Shown here: positions 16,775 to 24,778 of the stretch, piece after piece
Numbering within the stretch: position 1 is the first letter of the stretch
Layout of the letters: the number at the start of each line of letters is the position of its first letter
NCBI GenBank assembly: GCA_002352215.1
Contig: DEIB01000003.1
Coordinates: forward strand, 1 to 34,149
Origin: Chthonomonas sp. UBA2785
GTDB taxonomy: Bacteria; Armatimonadota; Fimbriimonadia; Fimbriimonadales; Fimbriimonadaceae
Direction: 5' to 3'
DNA length: 34,149 nt
Notes under the pieces: model-generated
The model's database searches: none
What the model was told of the DNA's origin: nothing
The model's input: only the letters and a program-made list of their open reading frames with translations
Program-made: the position numbers and the translations under genes

Positions 16775-17115
16775 TCCCGAAGGATCATCTCGAAGCTGAC
16801 GCTCTTTCGGTTCTCCGTTCGGCCGCCATCGATTACGAAGGCGACGAATTGATGGAGACCGTGACCGTCATGCGCGTGCGTACTTGGCACCGCTTGCGTT
16901 CGCCAAAGCATTGGTTGCCTACTTTGGCTGCCGCCGGTGCCGTGGCTTGCCTTATGCTGGCTTTTGCTCAGACGTTATGGTCGCAGCCTCAAGTCGTGCC
17001 CCCCACGGGCTCGGCCATGAACCGACCGGCCCCTTCGTTTGGGCATGATTCCGAACCAACTCAGCAGTGGGCCTCGCCGCGCGCGTCCTCATCGGTGGGC
17101 TCCTCGGCGCATTAA
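16771..17115 (+). CDS. Probable membrane-anchored anti-sigma factor
   Basis: The 114-residue product begins at an ATG that overlaps the sigma-factor stop codon (ATGA) and follows GGAGGGA. An N-terminal acidic and helical stretch (residues 1-45) could bind the sigma factor. One transmembrane helix follows (LPTLAAAGAVACLMLAFAQT, about 50-70), then a Pro/Ser-rich tail. No zinc-binding HxxxCxxC motif is seen, so the assignment rests on position, size and topology rather than on a family signature. Its last 49 bases overlap the GTG start of the next gene. Confidence 0.65.
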   Translation: MIPKDHLEADALSVLRSAAIDYEGDELMETVTVMRVRTWHRLRSPKHWLPTLAAAGAVACLMLAFAQTLWSQPQVVPPTGSAMNRPAPSFGHDSEPTQQWASPRASSSVGSSAH

Positions 17116-18467
17116 TCGCGTACACCGCCGTGCCGGTGTTGCGCTTTGCGCTCTTTCATGGCGTCGGCTATGCCCCCGACGCGCAATTGGCGCGAACCTC
17201 GCCGTTAAGGCCCCAAAATCAGGCCACCCTCGGTCCACCGACCACGCTGGCCGAAGTTGGGAACTGGGCGGAAGCCTTGGCTCAACGTCTCATCAATGGC
17301 CCCTCGCTGACCCCCGATGACCTGATAACGAATGCGGAAATCTTTCAGAAGGCCTCGGAAGAAGACCCTGAGAACGCCTATTGGCAGGTAGCAATCGCCG
17401 TCACACAGGCCGCCCTGGACAATAACGACGCCAGCAAAGCCGCTTGGGTGCGAGCCGGTGAGCTACCCCGGTGGGATGACCACCAGGGAGAACGCATTTG
17501 GCCGCTAGTCGAGGCCATGGAAGGTGCCGTGGGCACGCCTCGGAGCTGGCACACCACCGTGGTGCGCGGCGACCGATCCGCTTGGTTGGCCACGTACGCA
17601 CTGGAGGGCTTGGCCGAAACCATGCCCCGGCCCAGCACCGTGGAAATCGGCTTGATGATCCGCGACCAATCCTCGACCTACCAAGGGGCGATGGTGGGGC
17701 GGGCTTTGATCCGGTACGGGATTGGCGAAGGAAGGGGTGATGCACGCACGCAGCGGATCATGACGGCCAATGCCCGCATCATCCGCCCGGCACCGTATCA
17801 CCGCGCCGAGGCCGGCGTGTTGGCGGGATTGCCCGGGGCGTTGCTGGCGATGACGGCGGCAAGCGTCACGGTCTGTGCCTTTTTGACTTTGATGCGGAGA
17901 TTCGGTCGGCAAGAGCTTCTCCTTCGCCTCGGTGTCTCCGCCCTCGGCTTTGTCGCGGCGGGTTGGGCGTACGGTCAATTGAAGTTAGAATGGCCGGCCT
18001 TCGTCTTCGCATCGGTGGGCATGGCCAGTTGGATATTGCCCGCCCTGCAACCTGAGGAGAGCCCGAAGCGACTGCCAGCCGGTTGGGAGTGGTGGGTGCG
18101 CGGGGTCTCTCTGGCCCTCTTGATGAGCTTGGCGTGGTGGTTCGTCTCGTTTGCGCCCGCGATGCAGTTGATGAGCCCGGAGAGCCTCTACGAGATCTCA
18201 CCTAGCCCCTGGCAAGCCGCCGTGTGGGCGGCACTCTTCATCGCCATCCTGTGGGCCTTGGCCCTCATTGCGCGCTTTACAACGGGGCGTCCGCTGCCGT
18301 GGGCCGTGGATCAACTCGCCCGCGAGGCCGGTATGACCTTCGCATTGGCGGGGCTCACCCTTACCGTGGCTGCGGTGCCCGCCTGCCTGGCGCTGGACCG
18401 GAGGGTGGCGCACGAAAGTCAGCGCGCCCTGGGGCAAGAAGTCGTATCCTTACCTCACACCCCATGA
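17067..18467 (+). CDS. Polytopic membrane protein with an N-terminal soluble helical region
   Basis: The 466-residue product starts at GTG 17067 and overlaps the preceding gene by 49 bases. A first membrane helix (VLIGGLLGALIAYTAVPVLR, residues about 8-27) is followed by a soluble helical region to about residue 245 that reads like TPR-type repeats (ENAYWQVAIAVTQAALDNND). Six further hydrophobic segments lie between about 248 and 442, for example LLLRLGVSALGFVAAGWAYG and WQAAVWAALFIAILWALALI. I do not recognise the family. Its end overlaps the start of glnD (ATGA). Position in a sigma operon suggests a role in sensing or signal transfer at the membrane, but that is a guess. Confidence 0.75.
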   Translation: MGLAARVLIGGLLGALIAYTAVPVLRFALFHGVGYAPDAQLARTSPLRPQNQATLGPPTTLAEVGNWAEALAQRLINGPSLTPDDLITNAEIFQKASEEDPENAYWQVAIAVTQAALDNNDASKAAWVRAGELPRWDDHQGERIWPLVEAMEGAVGTPRSWHTTVVRGDRSAWLATYALEGLAETMPRPSTVEIGLMIRDQSSTYQGAMVGRALIRYGIGEGRGDARTQRIMTANARIIRPAPYHRAEAGVLAGLPGALLAMTAASVTVCAFLTLMRRFGRQELLLRLGVSALGFVAAGWAYGQLKLEWPAFVFASVGMASWILPALQPEESPKRLPAGWEWWVRGVSLALLMSLAWWFVSFAPAMQLMSPESLYEISPSPWQAAVWAALFIAILWALALIARFTTGRPLPWAVDQLAREAGMTFALAGLTLTVAAVPACLALDRRVAHESQRALGQEVVSLPHTP

Positions 18468-20821
18468 GCGAGCGGATCCTCTCCCCCCAACTCACCGAGG
18501 AAAAGGCGCACCAGGTCGAGCAGTTATGGTCGGCAGCGTCGGGTCGGCAATGGGCGCAGCAGCACTCGGCCATGTACGACCGGGCATTGCTCGAGATTCT
18601 CCGCCATCTGGAACTCGTGCGCGGGGAGTCCGCACCCTTCACTCTGGTCGCCACGGGGGGCTATGGGCGGCAAGAAGCCGGGCCAGAGAGTGACCTCGAT
18701 ATTGCCGTCATCCCGACCCGGGGCAACGATGAAGACCCGTTCTTGCGGGCGTTCTTCCGGTCGGTGCAAACCGAGATTCAGGCCACTTTTGCGGTGCGGG
18801 TGGGCTACACCTATGTGACGGCCGCCGACTTCCCCGGCGTGGATATGCGCCTGGTGAGCAGCCTGATGGACGGGCGCTACTTAGCGGGGCCGGTGAAAGA
18901 ATGGGAAAGCACCTTAGGCCGTCTTTGGGGGCGAATGGACGTTGGTGAATTCCTATTGGCCAAACGGGAGGAGCGGGAGAAGGCGATGCAGCGCACCCAT
19001 GCCAGCCCCCTGGTGGTGGAACCCGACCTGAAAGAAGGCGCGGGCGGCCTGCGCTGCTGGCAAACCGCCAACTGGATGCGGATGGCGATGGGCGAACGCA
19101 CGATGGTTCCCCCGGCCGCCTACGACTTGGTCTTGCTGCATCGGCTGCGATTGCAAGCCCTGAGTGGGCGAACCACCGGGACCCTCACCCGCCAACGGCA
19201 GGCGGAGATGGCCCAACGGGTCGGCGTAGATATAGCGGAACTGGCTTCTCGCCGCCTGGAGGCCATGAGCGAGCTCCACCGCACTTACGAGGATGCCATC
19301 CGCTACATCCGCCAGAACCGCTTCCCCCTCACCCCGCACAGCGTGGCCCTCAATGGCGAAGTGCGCATGCACCCTCCAATTTCAGCAGGAGAAGCGGCCA
19401 CCGCGATTGCCATTGGTGGGGCGCTGGGGTTGGATGTCGAACCGATCGAGGTCGCCCTGACGCCGGATGTCTTGGGTTCAGATGTTCTGCGCACAATTTC
19501 GCGCGGTGAACAGACCCTGCGGATGCTGGACCACGCGGGGGTGCTGCGCGCATTGCTCCCCGAGTTCGACGCAGTGCGCTATCTCATCCCAAATGATGCG
19601 CCGCACGTCTTCACGGTGCTAGAACACACCTTGCTGGCCATCCGTCACCTGGATGAGCTACCCCCCACGGGTTTCTTGGCCGAAGTCCGGGCCGAGATCG
19701 AAGACGAGGAACCCCTGCACCTCGCCTTGCTGCTGCACGATGCCGGGAAGATTGACCCGAGCGAACCTCACGAAATCGTGGGCGAGCGCATGGCCCGCTT
19801 GGTGGCCGACCGGTGGCGACTGCCGCCCGACGTGGCCGAGATGACCGCCTGGCTGGTGCGCCACCATGAGTTGCTCTCGCGCTTTATCCGGCTAAGAGAC
19901 GTGCTGAACCCCGACACGGTGCGCGAGTTCGCCGAGCAAGTACAGGTGTGGGAGCGCGTGCCCCTACTGGCCCTGCTCACCTACGCCGATACCTCGGCCG
20001 TCCACCCGGAGATCTGGACGCCTACCCAGGAGGCGATGCTCCAGCATCTCTACTATCAAACGCGGGCGCTGCTGGACGCGGCTGGCGATACCGCCCCTAC
20101 CGATACGGCCCATGTCCGGCGTAAGTTGGCGCGCCAGTTCCGAGATAACGAGAGTGGGCCGGAAGTGGAAGCCTTCCTCGATGCCCTGCCCGCCAGCTAC
20201 ATGCTGGCGACGCCGATGAACGTGATCCGCCAGCACTATGAGATGGGCGAACGCGCCCGGTCTGGCGAACTCCAAGTTGCCCTCGAAGACCTGCGTGAGT
20301 ACAACTCCACCCGCCTCACCGTGGTTTGCCCCGACGCCCCGGGATTGCTGATGTCCATTCTGGGTGTGATTTACGCCAACGATTTGGCGATCAACGGACT
20401 GCGCGCGTGCACAACGGCCGGTGACCAGCCCATGATCATCGACACCTTCGAGATCAACCAGGCCGGGCGCATGCTAAATCGACGCGCCCAGCAACGGTTG
20501 GAAGAGGATTTGAACCTGATTCTGGGCGGACAGCAGGACCTGGAAGCCTGGATGCAGCAGCGCGGCAAAGACCCGTTGCGCCCGCAAGAGATCTACGAAT
20601 GGACGTACCAAGTATCCGGGATGGGCGTGCTAGAAATTCATGCCCCGCGTGGCCGAGGGATGGCGTTCCGAATGAGCCGACGCATCACCCAACTGGGCTG
20701 GAACATTCTCTCCGCCCGCTTAGGGCAGTGGGGTGGCCACGGGGCCGCCACGTTCTACTTGGTGAATGACGAACTGCAGGCACCCAGCGAAGAGCAAGTG
20801 CGGGCGTCGCTCGGGCAATAG
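18464..20821 (+). CDS. glnD: [Protein-PII] uridylyltransferase / uridylyl-removing enzyme
   Basis: The 785-residue product has the GlnD layout. The nucleotidyltransferase domain has GGYGRQEAGPESDLDIAVI at about residues 64-82. The HD domain has LLHDAGKIDPSEPHEIVGER (from about 422) and LVRHHELLSR after it. Two C-terminal ACT domains begin near residues 616 (TRLTVVCPDAPGLLMSILG) and 722 (GVLEIHAPRGRGMAFRM). GlnD adds and removes UMP on PII according to glutamine level and so controls nitrogen assimilation. The HD loop lacks the KGRGGDHS form of proteobacterial GlnD, and the protein is about 100 residues shorter than in E. coli. The ATG at 18464 overlaps the preceding stop; the longer frame from 18224 lies inside the upstream gene and is not real. 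No PII (glnB) or amtB gene is present here. Confidence 0.9.
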   Translation: MSERILSPQLTEEKAHQVEQLWSAASGRQWAQQHSAMYDRALLEILRHLELVRGESAPFTLVATGGYGRQEAGPESDLDIAVIPTRGNDEDPFLRAFFRSVQTEIQATFAVRVGYTYVTAADFPGVDMRLVSSLMDGRYLAGPVKEWESTLGRLWGRMDVGEFLLAKREEREKAMQRTHASPLVVEPDLKEGAGGLRCWQTANWMRMAMGERTMVPPAAYDLVLLHRLRLQALSGRTTGTLTRQRQAEMAQRVGVDIAELASRRLEAMSELHRTYEDAIRYIRQNRFPLTPHSVALNGEVRMHPPISAGEAATAIAIGGALGLDVEPIEVALTPDVLGSDVLRTISRGEQTLRMLDHAGVLRALLPEFDAVRYLIPNDAPHVFTVLEHTLLAIRHLDELPPTGFLAEVRAEIEDEEPLHLALLLHDAGKIDPSEPHEIVGERMARLVADRWRLPPDVAEMTAWLVRHHELLSRFIRLRDVLNPDTVREFAEQVQVWERVPLLALLTYADTSAVHPEIWTPTQEAMLQHLYYQTRALLDAAGDTAPTDTAHVRRKLARQFRDNESGPEVEAFLDALPASYMLATPMNVIRQHYEMGERARSGELQVALEDLREYNSTRLTVVCPDAPGLLMSILGVIYANDLAINGLRACTTAGDQPMIIDTFEINQAGRMLNRRAQQRLEEDLNLILGGQQDLEAWMQQRGKDPLRPQEIYEWTYQVSGMGVLEIHAPRGRGMAFRMSRRITQLGWNILSARLGQWGGHGAATFYLVNDELQAPSEEQVRASLGQ

Positions 20822-20883
20822 GCAAGGGTGTGACTTCCCGGCGTGGCTGGGCGTCTGAGCCTTAGGGACGGAACTTTGAACTC

Positions 20884-22311
20884 ATGATGACAACGCTCGC
20901 GCTGATGGCCACCACGAAAGCCGGGCCTCCGATCGAATCGGCCCTGACGATCTACAACGACGGTTTCGCTTTGGTGCGCGAACAACGCGAGTTGGACCTA
21001 ACCGACGGCCCGCAATCAGTGCTGGTGGAAGATGTCGCCCAGATGATCGAGGCCAATAGCGTCTCGGTGCGGTCGCTCAGTCACCCGGGGAGCATCCGGG
21101 TTTTGGAGCAGAACTACCAGTACGATCTGGTCAGCCCGATGGCCATCCTCAACAAGAGCGTGGGGCAGCCAATTCGGTTCCACCGGATGCTGGCGAATGG
21201 CACCAAGGAAGTGGTTTCGGGCACGCTGATTAGTGCGCCCTATCCAACGGTAGCGGATGCCAACGGCGGTACGGGGCAGACCTACAACGGCATGGTCATC
21301 CGCACCGATAGTGGCGGCATTTTGCTCAATCCCACTGGGGAGATCGAGGTGACTGAACTCCCGGAGGGGCTGATCAGCCGTCCCTCGCTGGAGTGGGTAC
21401 TGGACGCGAAGGCCGGCCGCAACCGCATTGAGTTCGGGTATCTGACCCAAGGATTCCATTGGCAGTGTGATTACATCTTCACACTAGATAACGAAGGCAA
21501 AACCGGTTCACTGAAGTCTTGGATTACGCTCAGCAACAACAGCGGGACCCGATATCAAAACGCCAAGCTATCTTTCCTCGCCGGTGAAGTCAATCGAGTA
21601 CCGATAGAAAATCCTAGACCCGGAATGCCAGGGGCTCGAAGCCGAGCCGTCACTGCGAGCGATGGCAGCATCTGGGATCAAGTCATCGGTGAATACCACT
21701 TGTATAAAGTGCCCTTCACCGTTACGATTCCAGATAAGTCGATCAAGCAGGTGTCCCTGATGGAGAAGAGCGGAATCCAGGCGGGTCGCGAGCTAGTTTT
21801 TGATTTGCGACGCTACAAAGGCGCACCTCGGAACGCATACCCCGTTCCCTTTCTATCTATCAAGCCAAACTTCGTCATCACAGTCAAGAACGATGAGGCG
21901 AATCAACTTGGTGTCGCCTTACCAAAGGGCGTTTTCAAGGTCTTCCAGCATGACCAGGAGGGGCAGGCTCAACTCTTAGGGGAAGATGCAATCGTTCACA
22001 CACCTCGAAACGAGACCCTTCGCATCAATGCTGGCAAAGCGTTTGACGTCGTGGCCGACTATCTCCAACTCGACTACAAGTACATCGACAACAATCGTGA
22101 AATCGGATCAATTGCCACCTATCAAGTTTTGATCCGAAATCGAAAACAGAGCCCGGTCGAGGTCAAGGTCCTTGACCGGTTCGAGGGTGCGTTCACGGTT
22201 GAGGATACGAATGGCGTGACTCGACCGGACAGCAATACGCTCCAGTGGACATTGAACCTAAAGCCGGACGAAACTCGCACATTCCGGTACACCGTCACGA
22301 CCCGCTGGTGA
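20884..22311 (+). CDS. DUF4139-type protein, copy A
   Basis: The 475-residue product resembles DUF4139 domain proteins (beta-rich, usually of unknown function), with LTIYNDGFALVREQRELDL at the N-terminus, YLTQGFHWQCDYIFTLDN in the centre and PDSNTLQWTLNLKPDETRTF at the end. It is a tandem duplicate of the next gene. The N-terminal half (to about residue 240) is about 80% identical to copy B by eye, while the rest is near 50% and in clearly AT-richer DNA. The start must be 20884 because a TAG precedes it in frame at 20863. The hydrophobic N-terminal stretch is very short, with no basic residues, so a signal peptide is doubtful. The 62 bases upstream hold a weak TGACT-N16-CGTC pattern. Confidence 0.75.
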   Translation: MMTTLALMATTKAGPPIESALTIYNDGFALVREQRELDLTDGPQSVLVEDVAQMIEANSVSVRSLSHPGSIRVLEQNYQYDLVSPMAILNKSVGQPIRFHRMLANGTKEVVSGTLISAPYPTVADANGGTGQTYNGMVIRTDSGGILLNPTGEIEVTELPEGLISRPSLEWVLDAKAGRNRIEFGYLTQGFHWQCDYIFTLDNEGKTGSLKSWITLSNNSGTRYQNAKLSFLAGEVNRVPIENPRPGMPGARSRAVTASDGSIWDQVIGEYHLYKVPFTVTIPDKSIKQVSLMEKSGIQAGRELVFDLRRYKGAPRNAYPVPFLSIKPNFVITVKNDEANQLGVALPKGVFKVFQHDQEGQAQLLGEDAIVHTPRNETLRINAGKAFDVVADYLQLDYKYIDNNREIGSIATYQVLIRNRKQSPVEVKVLDRFEGAFTVEDTNGVTRPDSNTLQWTLNLKPDETRTFRYTVTTRW

Positions 22312-22332
22312 CGGCGTGTTCTGATTCACACA

Positions 22333-22366
22333 GCCCCCTTTCGTCAAGTTCGGAAGGGGGCATTTT
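22333..22366 (+). terminator. Intrinsic terminator after DUF4139 copy A
   Basis: GCCCCCTT (22333-22340), a 13-base loop, AAGGGGGC (22354-22361) and then ATTTTC form a strong GC stem with a short T-run. It lies in the gap between the two paralogues, so they are probably transcribed separately. Confidence 0.75.
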
Positions 22367-22437
22367 CATGCCAGAGATGCCCAGGGTTCCGCGCCTTTCC
22401 CGTAACCGTCTCAGAATCAGAGCGTCCAAACCCATGA

Positions 22438-23868
22438 ATGCTGACTACCATTGCATTGGCGGCCGTAACCAAAGCCGGCCCGCCGCTTGAATCTGCGCTC
22501 ACGATCTACAACGACGGCTTTGCTCTCGTCCGCGAACAGCGAATGATCGATCTGGCCGGTGGCCCGCAGGATGTGCTTGTCGAAGATGTGGCCCAGATGA
22601 TTGAGGCCAACAGCGTCTCCGTGACTTCCCTGTCCGCGCCGGGCAGCTTCACCGTCCTGGAGCAGAACTACCAATACGACCTGATCAACCCGATCGCCAT
22701 CCTCAACAAGAGCGTGGGGCAACCGATCCGGTTCCATCGCCACCTCGCCAACGGCACCAAGGAGACCATCTATGGCACCCTCATCAGTGCCCCCTTCGCG
22801 ATGGTCGCCGACGCTAACGGCTCGATGGGGCAGACCTACAACGGGATGGTCGTCCGCACCGATAATGGCGGCATCCTGCTGAACCCCACCGGCGAAATCG
22901 AAGTGCTTAAGCTCCCGGAAGGGCTCATCAGCAAGCCCTCGTTGCTGTGGGTGCTGGACGGCAAAGCCGGCAGCAACCGCATCGAGTTCCGCTACCTCAC
23001 CCAGGGGTTCTCTTGGAAGTGCGACTACGTGATGACGCTGGACAACCAAGGCAAGGTCGGCGGCCTGAAGGGCTGGGTGACCCTGACCAACAACAGCGGC
23101 ACCAGCTACCAAAACGCCAAGCTCTCGTTCCTGGCCGGTGAAGTCAATCGCTACATCGAGCAACGCGGAGGCTTTGGCGGTGGCGGCGGAATGCCTGCCA
23201 TGAACGCCGCCGCGAAGATGGAAGACATGGCGGCCCAAGAGATCGGCGAATACCACCTGTACAAGATGTCACGTCAGGTTTCGGTACCGAACAAGGCCAT
23301 CAAGCAGGTCTCGCTGATGGAGCACGAGGGCATCAAGGTGCGCACCAAGCTCATCGCCGACCTCGGCCCGTTCTACAGCAACCCGCGCCAAGAGGGCCGA
23401 ATTGGCTCCGGACCGATCAAGCCGCAGGCCTTCATCACCTTCAAGAATGAAGAAGCCAACGGTCTCGGCATTGCCATGCCCAAGGGCACGTTCAAGGTCT
23501 TCCAGGCCGACAAGGACGGTGATGTGCAACTGATGGGCGAAGACTTCATCCAGCACACTCCGCGCAACGAAGAGCTGAACATCAACATCGGCAAGTCGTT
23601 CGACGTGGTGGTGGAAAGCAAGGTCGTAGACTTCCGCTGGCTGAATGGCAACCCCGACACCGGCAGCGTGATCACCATCGAGTTCGAAGCCCGCAACCGG
23701 AAGAAGGAAGCGACCGAGCTGATTGTGATGGACCGCAAGTTCGGTGACTTCACCGTGACCAGCGAAGAAGCGATGGCACGCCCGGACAGCAACACCCTGC
23801 AATGGGTGCTGAAGCTGCAACCGGACGAAGTGAAGAAGGTCCGCTACACCGTCACTACGCGCTGGTAA
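22438..23868 (+). CDS. DUF4139-type protein, copy B
   Basis: The 476-residue product is the tandem paralogue of the preceding gene, about the same length. It shares VLVEDVAQMIEANSVSV, NKSVGQPIRFHR, YQNAKLSFLAGEVNR and the C-terminus YTVTTRW. It differs by a glycine-rich linker GGFGGGGGMPAMNAA at about residue 242, where copy A has a shorter Pro/Arg segment. G+C content stays high throughout, unlike copy A. The first in-frame start is the ATG at 22438, because TGA lies immediately upstream. No good ribosome site is seen. The function of the family is not established, and no obvious signal peptide is present. Confidence 0.75.
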   Translation: MLTTIALAAVTKAGPPLESALTIYNDGFALVREQRMIDLAGGPQDVLVEDVAQMIEANSVSVTSLSAPGSFTVLEQNYQYDLINPIAILNKSVGQPIRFHRHLANGTKETIYGTLISAPFAMVADANGSMGQTYNGMVVRTDNGGILLNPTGEIEVLKLPEGLISKPSLLWVLDGKAGSNRIEFRYLTQGFSWKCDYVMTLDNQGKVGGLKGWVTLTNNSGTSYQNAKLSFLAGEVNRYIEQRGGFGGGGGMPAMNAAAKMEDMAAQEIGEYHLYKMSRQVSVPNKAIKQVSLMEHEGIKVRTKLIADLGPFYSNPRQEGRIGSGPIKPQAFITFKNEEANGLGIAMPKGTFKVFQADKDGDVQLMGEDFIQHTPRNEELNINIGKSFDVVVESKVVDFRWLNGNPDTGSVITIEFEARNRKKEATELIVMDRKFGDFTVTSEEAMARPDSNTLQWVLKLQPDEVKKVRYTVTTRW

Positions 23869-23887
23869 GCCCGCGCGAGATCAACGA

Positions 23888-24778
23888 CTACGGAGCAGGG
23901 GCGGCCTCGGCCGCTCCTTCTTCGTAAAAGAGGGGATAGAACGTGGCCTCCACGTTCCAAATGCCGCTGGGGCGTCCCCGCTGAATCTTCACCTTCGCTT
24001 CGGGAGCAGTGAGAAGCCGCAAGCTGCCGTCCGCCATGATGGCGTTGTTCACCAGGTTGTGGCGACCCAATGCCTGCGCCCCAAAGTTGCCCTGGCTCGT
24101 GTTGCGGAAGGCAAGCCGAGTCATGAACTCAGTCTGGGCGTTGGGGAAGGAGTTACTATTGTTCCAGCCAATCACCATCCCATCGAAGGGCACGACCTTG
24201 CCATCCTTGCGGAACGGGAGCGGGTTGTAGCTTCCCTGCGCGCCGCTATTGCTGCTTTCGGTGATGAGAAGCGTGCCATTGGGGTCGGCGAGGTCGCCAA
24301 TGGGCATCGAAGAAAGGCTCGCGACCATGCCGTAGCTCACCGGTTCGATGGCATCCTGGCGGCCGGGGCGGCCGTAGACGAGAGTTGGCACATTCTCATC
24401 CGCTGAAGAAGCCGGACAGCTCATCTTCACGCGGTCGGGGATGTGGCTCCCCAGGTGGCTAGCCCAACTGATGACTGATCCCTTACCGTCCAGTTCCTGC
24501 ACGCGGGGGGTGCCATCCGGTTCCATCTCGTACACCGGCGGCAATCGGTCGTCGTTGAGCTGGCTATAGAGGAAAAGTCCCTTGTAAATCTGGCCGAGGT
24601 TGCCGGCGCAGGCCTGCTTTTGCTGCTGGCTGCGCATGGTGAGATACACCGGAGTGAGGAGCAGGCCAAGCACCACCAGAATGATGATGATCCACTTGAG
24701 GTCTTTGCGATTGATGTACTCGCTACGGGAGGCGCCCTCCGGGGCGTCCGGGGCAAAGTCCTCGGTGGACAAAATCAC
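23888..24778 (-). CDS. Pseudopilin-like membrane protein with H-X9-DG motif
   Basis: The 296-residue product has a single N-terminal membrane helix (WIIIILVVLGLLLTPVYL, residues 29-46), then QACAGNLGQIYKGLFLYSQL, which matches the C-x-x-N-x-x-Q-I region after the helix of armatimonad and planctomycete pseudopilins. His240 and Asp250-Gly251 form the H-X9-DG motif. The class III signal (G-[FM]-T-x-x-E before the helix) is absent; the helix is preceded by INRKDLK. It may therefore be a plain membrane-anchored relative. It starts at GTG 24778 and overlaps the stop of the LCP gene (GTGA), so the two are translated together. Confidence 0.75.
   Translation of the reverse strand: MILSTEDFAPDAPEGASRSEYINRKDLKWIIIILVVLGLLLTPVYLTMRSQQQKQACAGNLGQIYKGLFLYSQLNDDRLPPVYEMEPDGTPRVQELDGKGSVISWASHLGSHIPDRVKMSCPASSADENVPTLVYGRPGRQDAIEPVSYGMVASLSSMPIGDLADPNGTLLITESSNSGAQGSYNPLPFRKDGKVVPFDGMVIGWNNSNSFPNAQTEFMTRLAFRNTSQGNFGAQALGRHNLVNNAIMADGSLRLLTAPEAKVKIQRGRPSGIWNVEATFYPLFYEEGAAEAAPAP
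23897..23918 (+). terminator. Hairpin between convergent genes after DUF4139 copy B
   Basis: AGGGGCGGCC and GGCCGCTCCT form a stem of up to ten pairs (one G-U) around a very small loop. It begins 28 bases after the copy B stop and lies within the last codons of the minus-strand pseudopilin-like gene. No long T-run follows, so termination would rest on the stem. Confidence 0.4.

Noticed and set aside
20831..20855. TGACT-N16-CGTC as a second ECF promoter, upstream of DUF4139 copy A
   Set aside because: The -35 lacks the AAC core and the spacing differs from the site at 16165; such matches are expected by chance.
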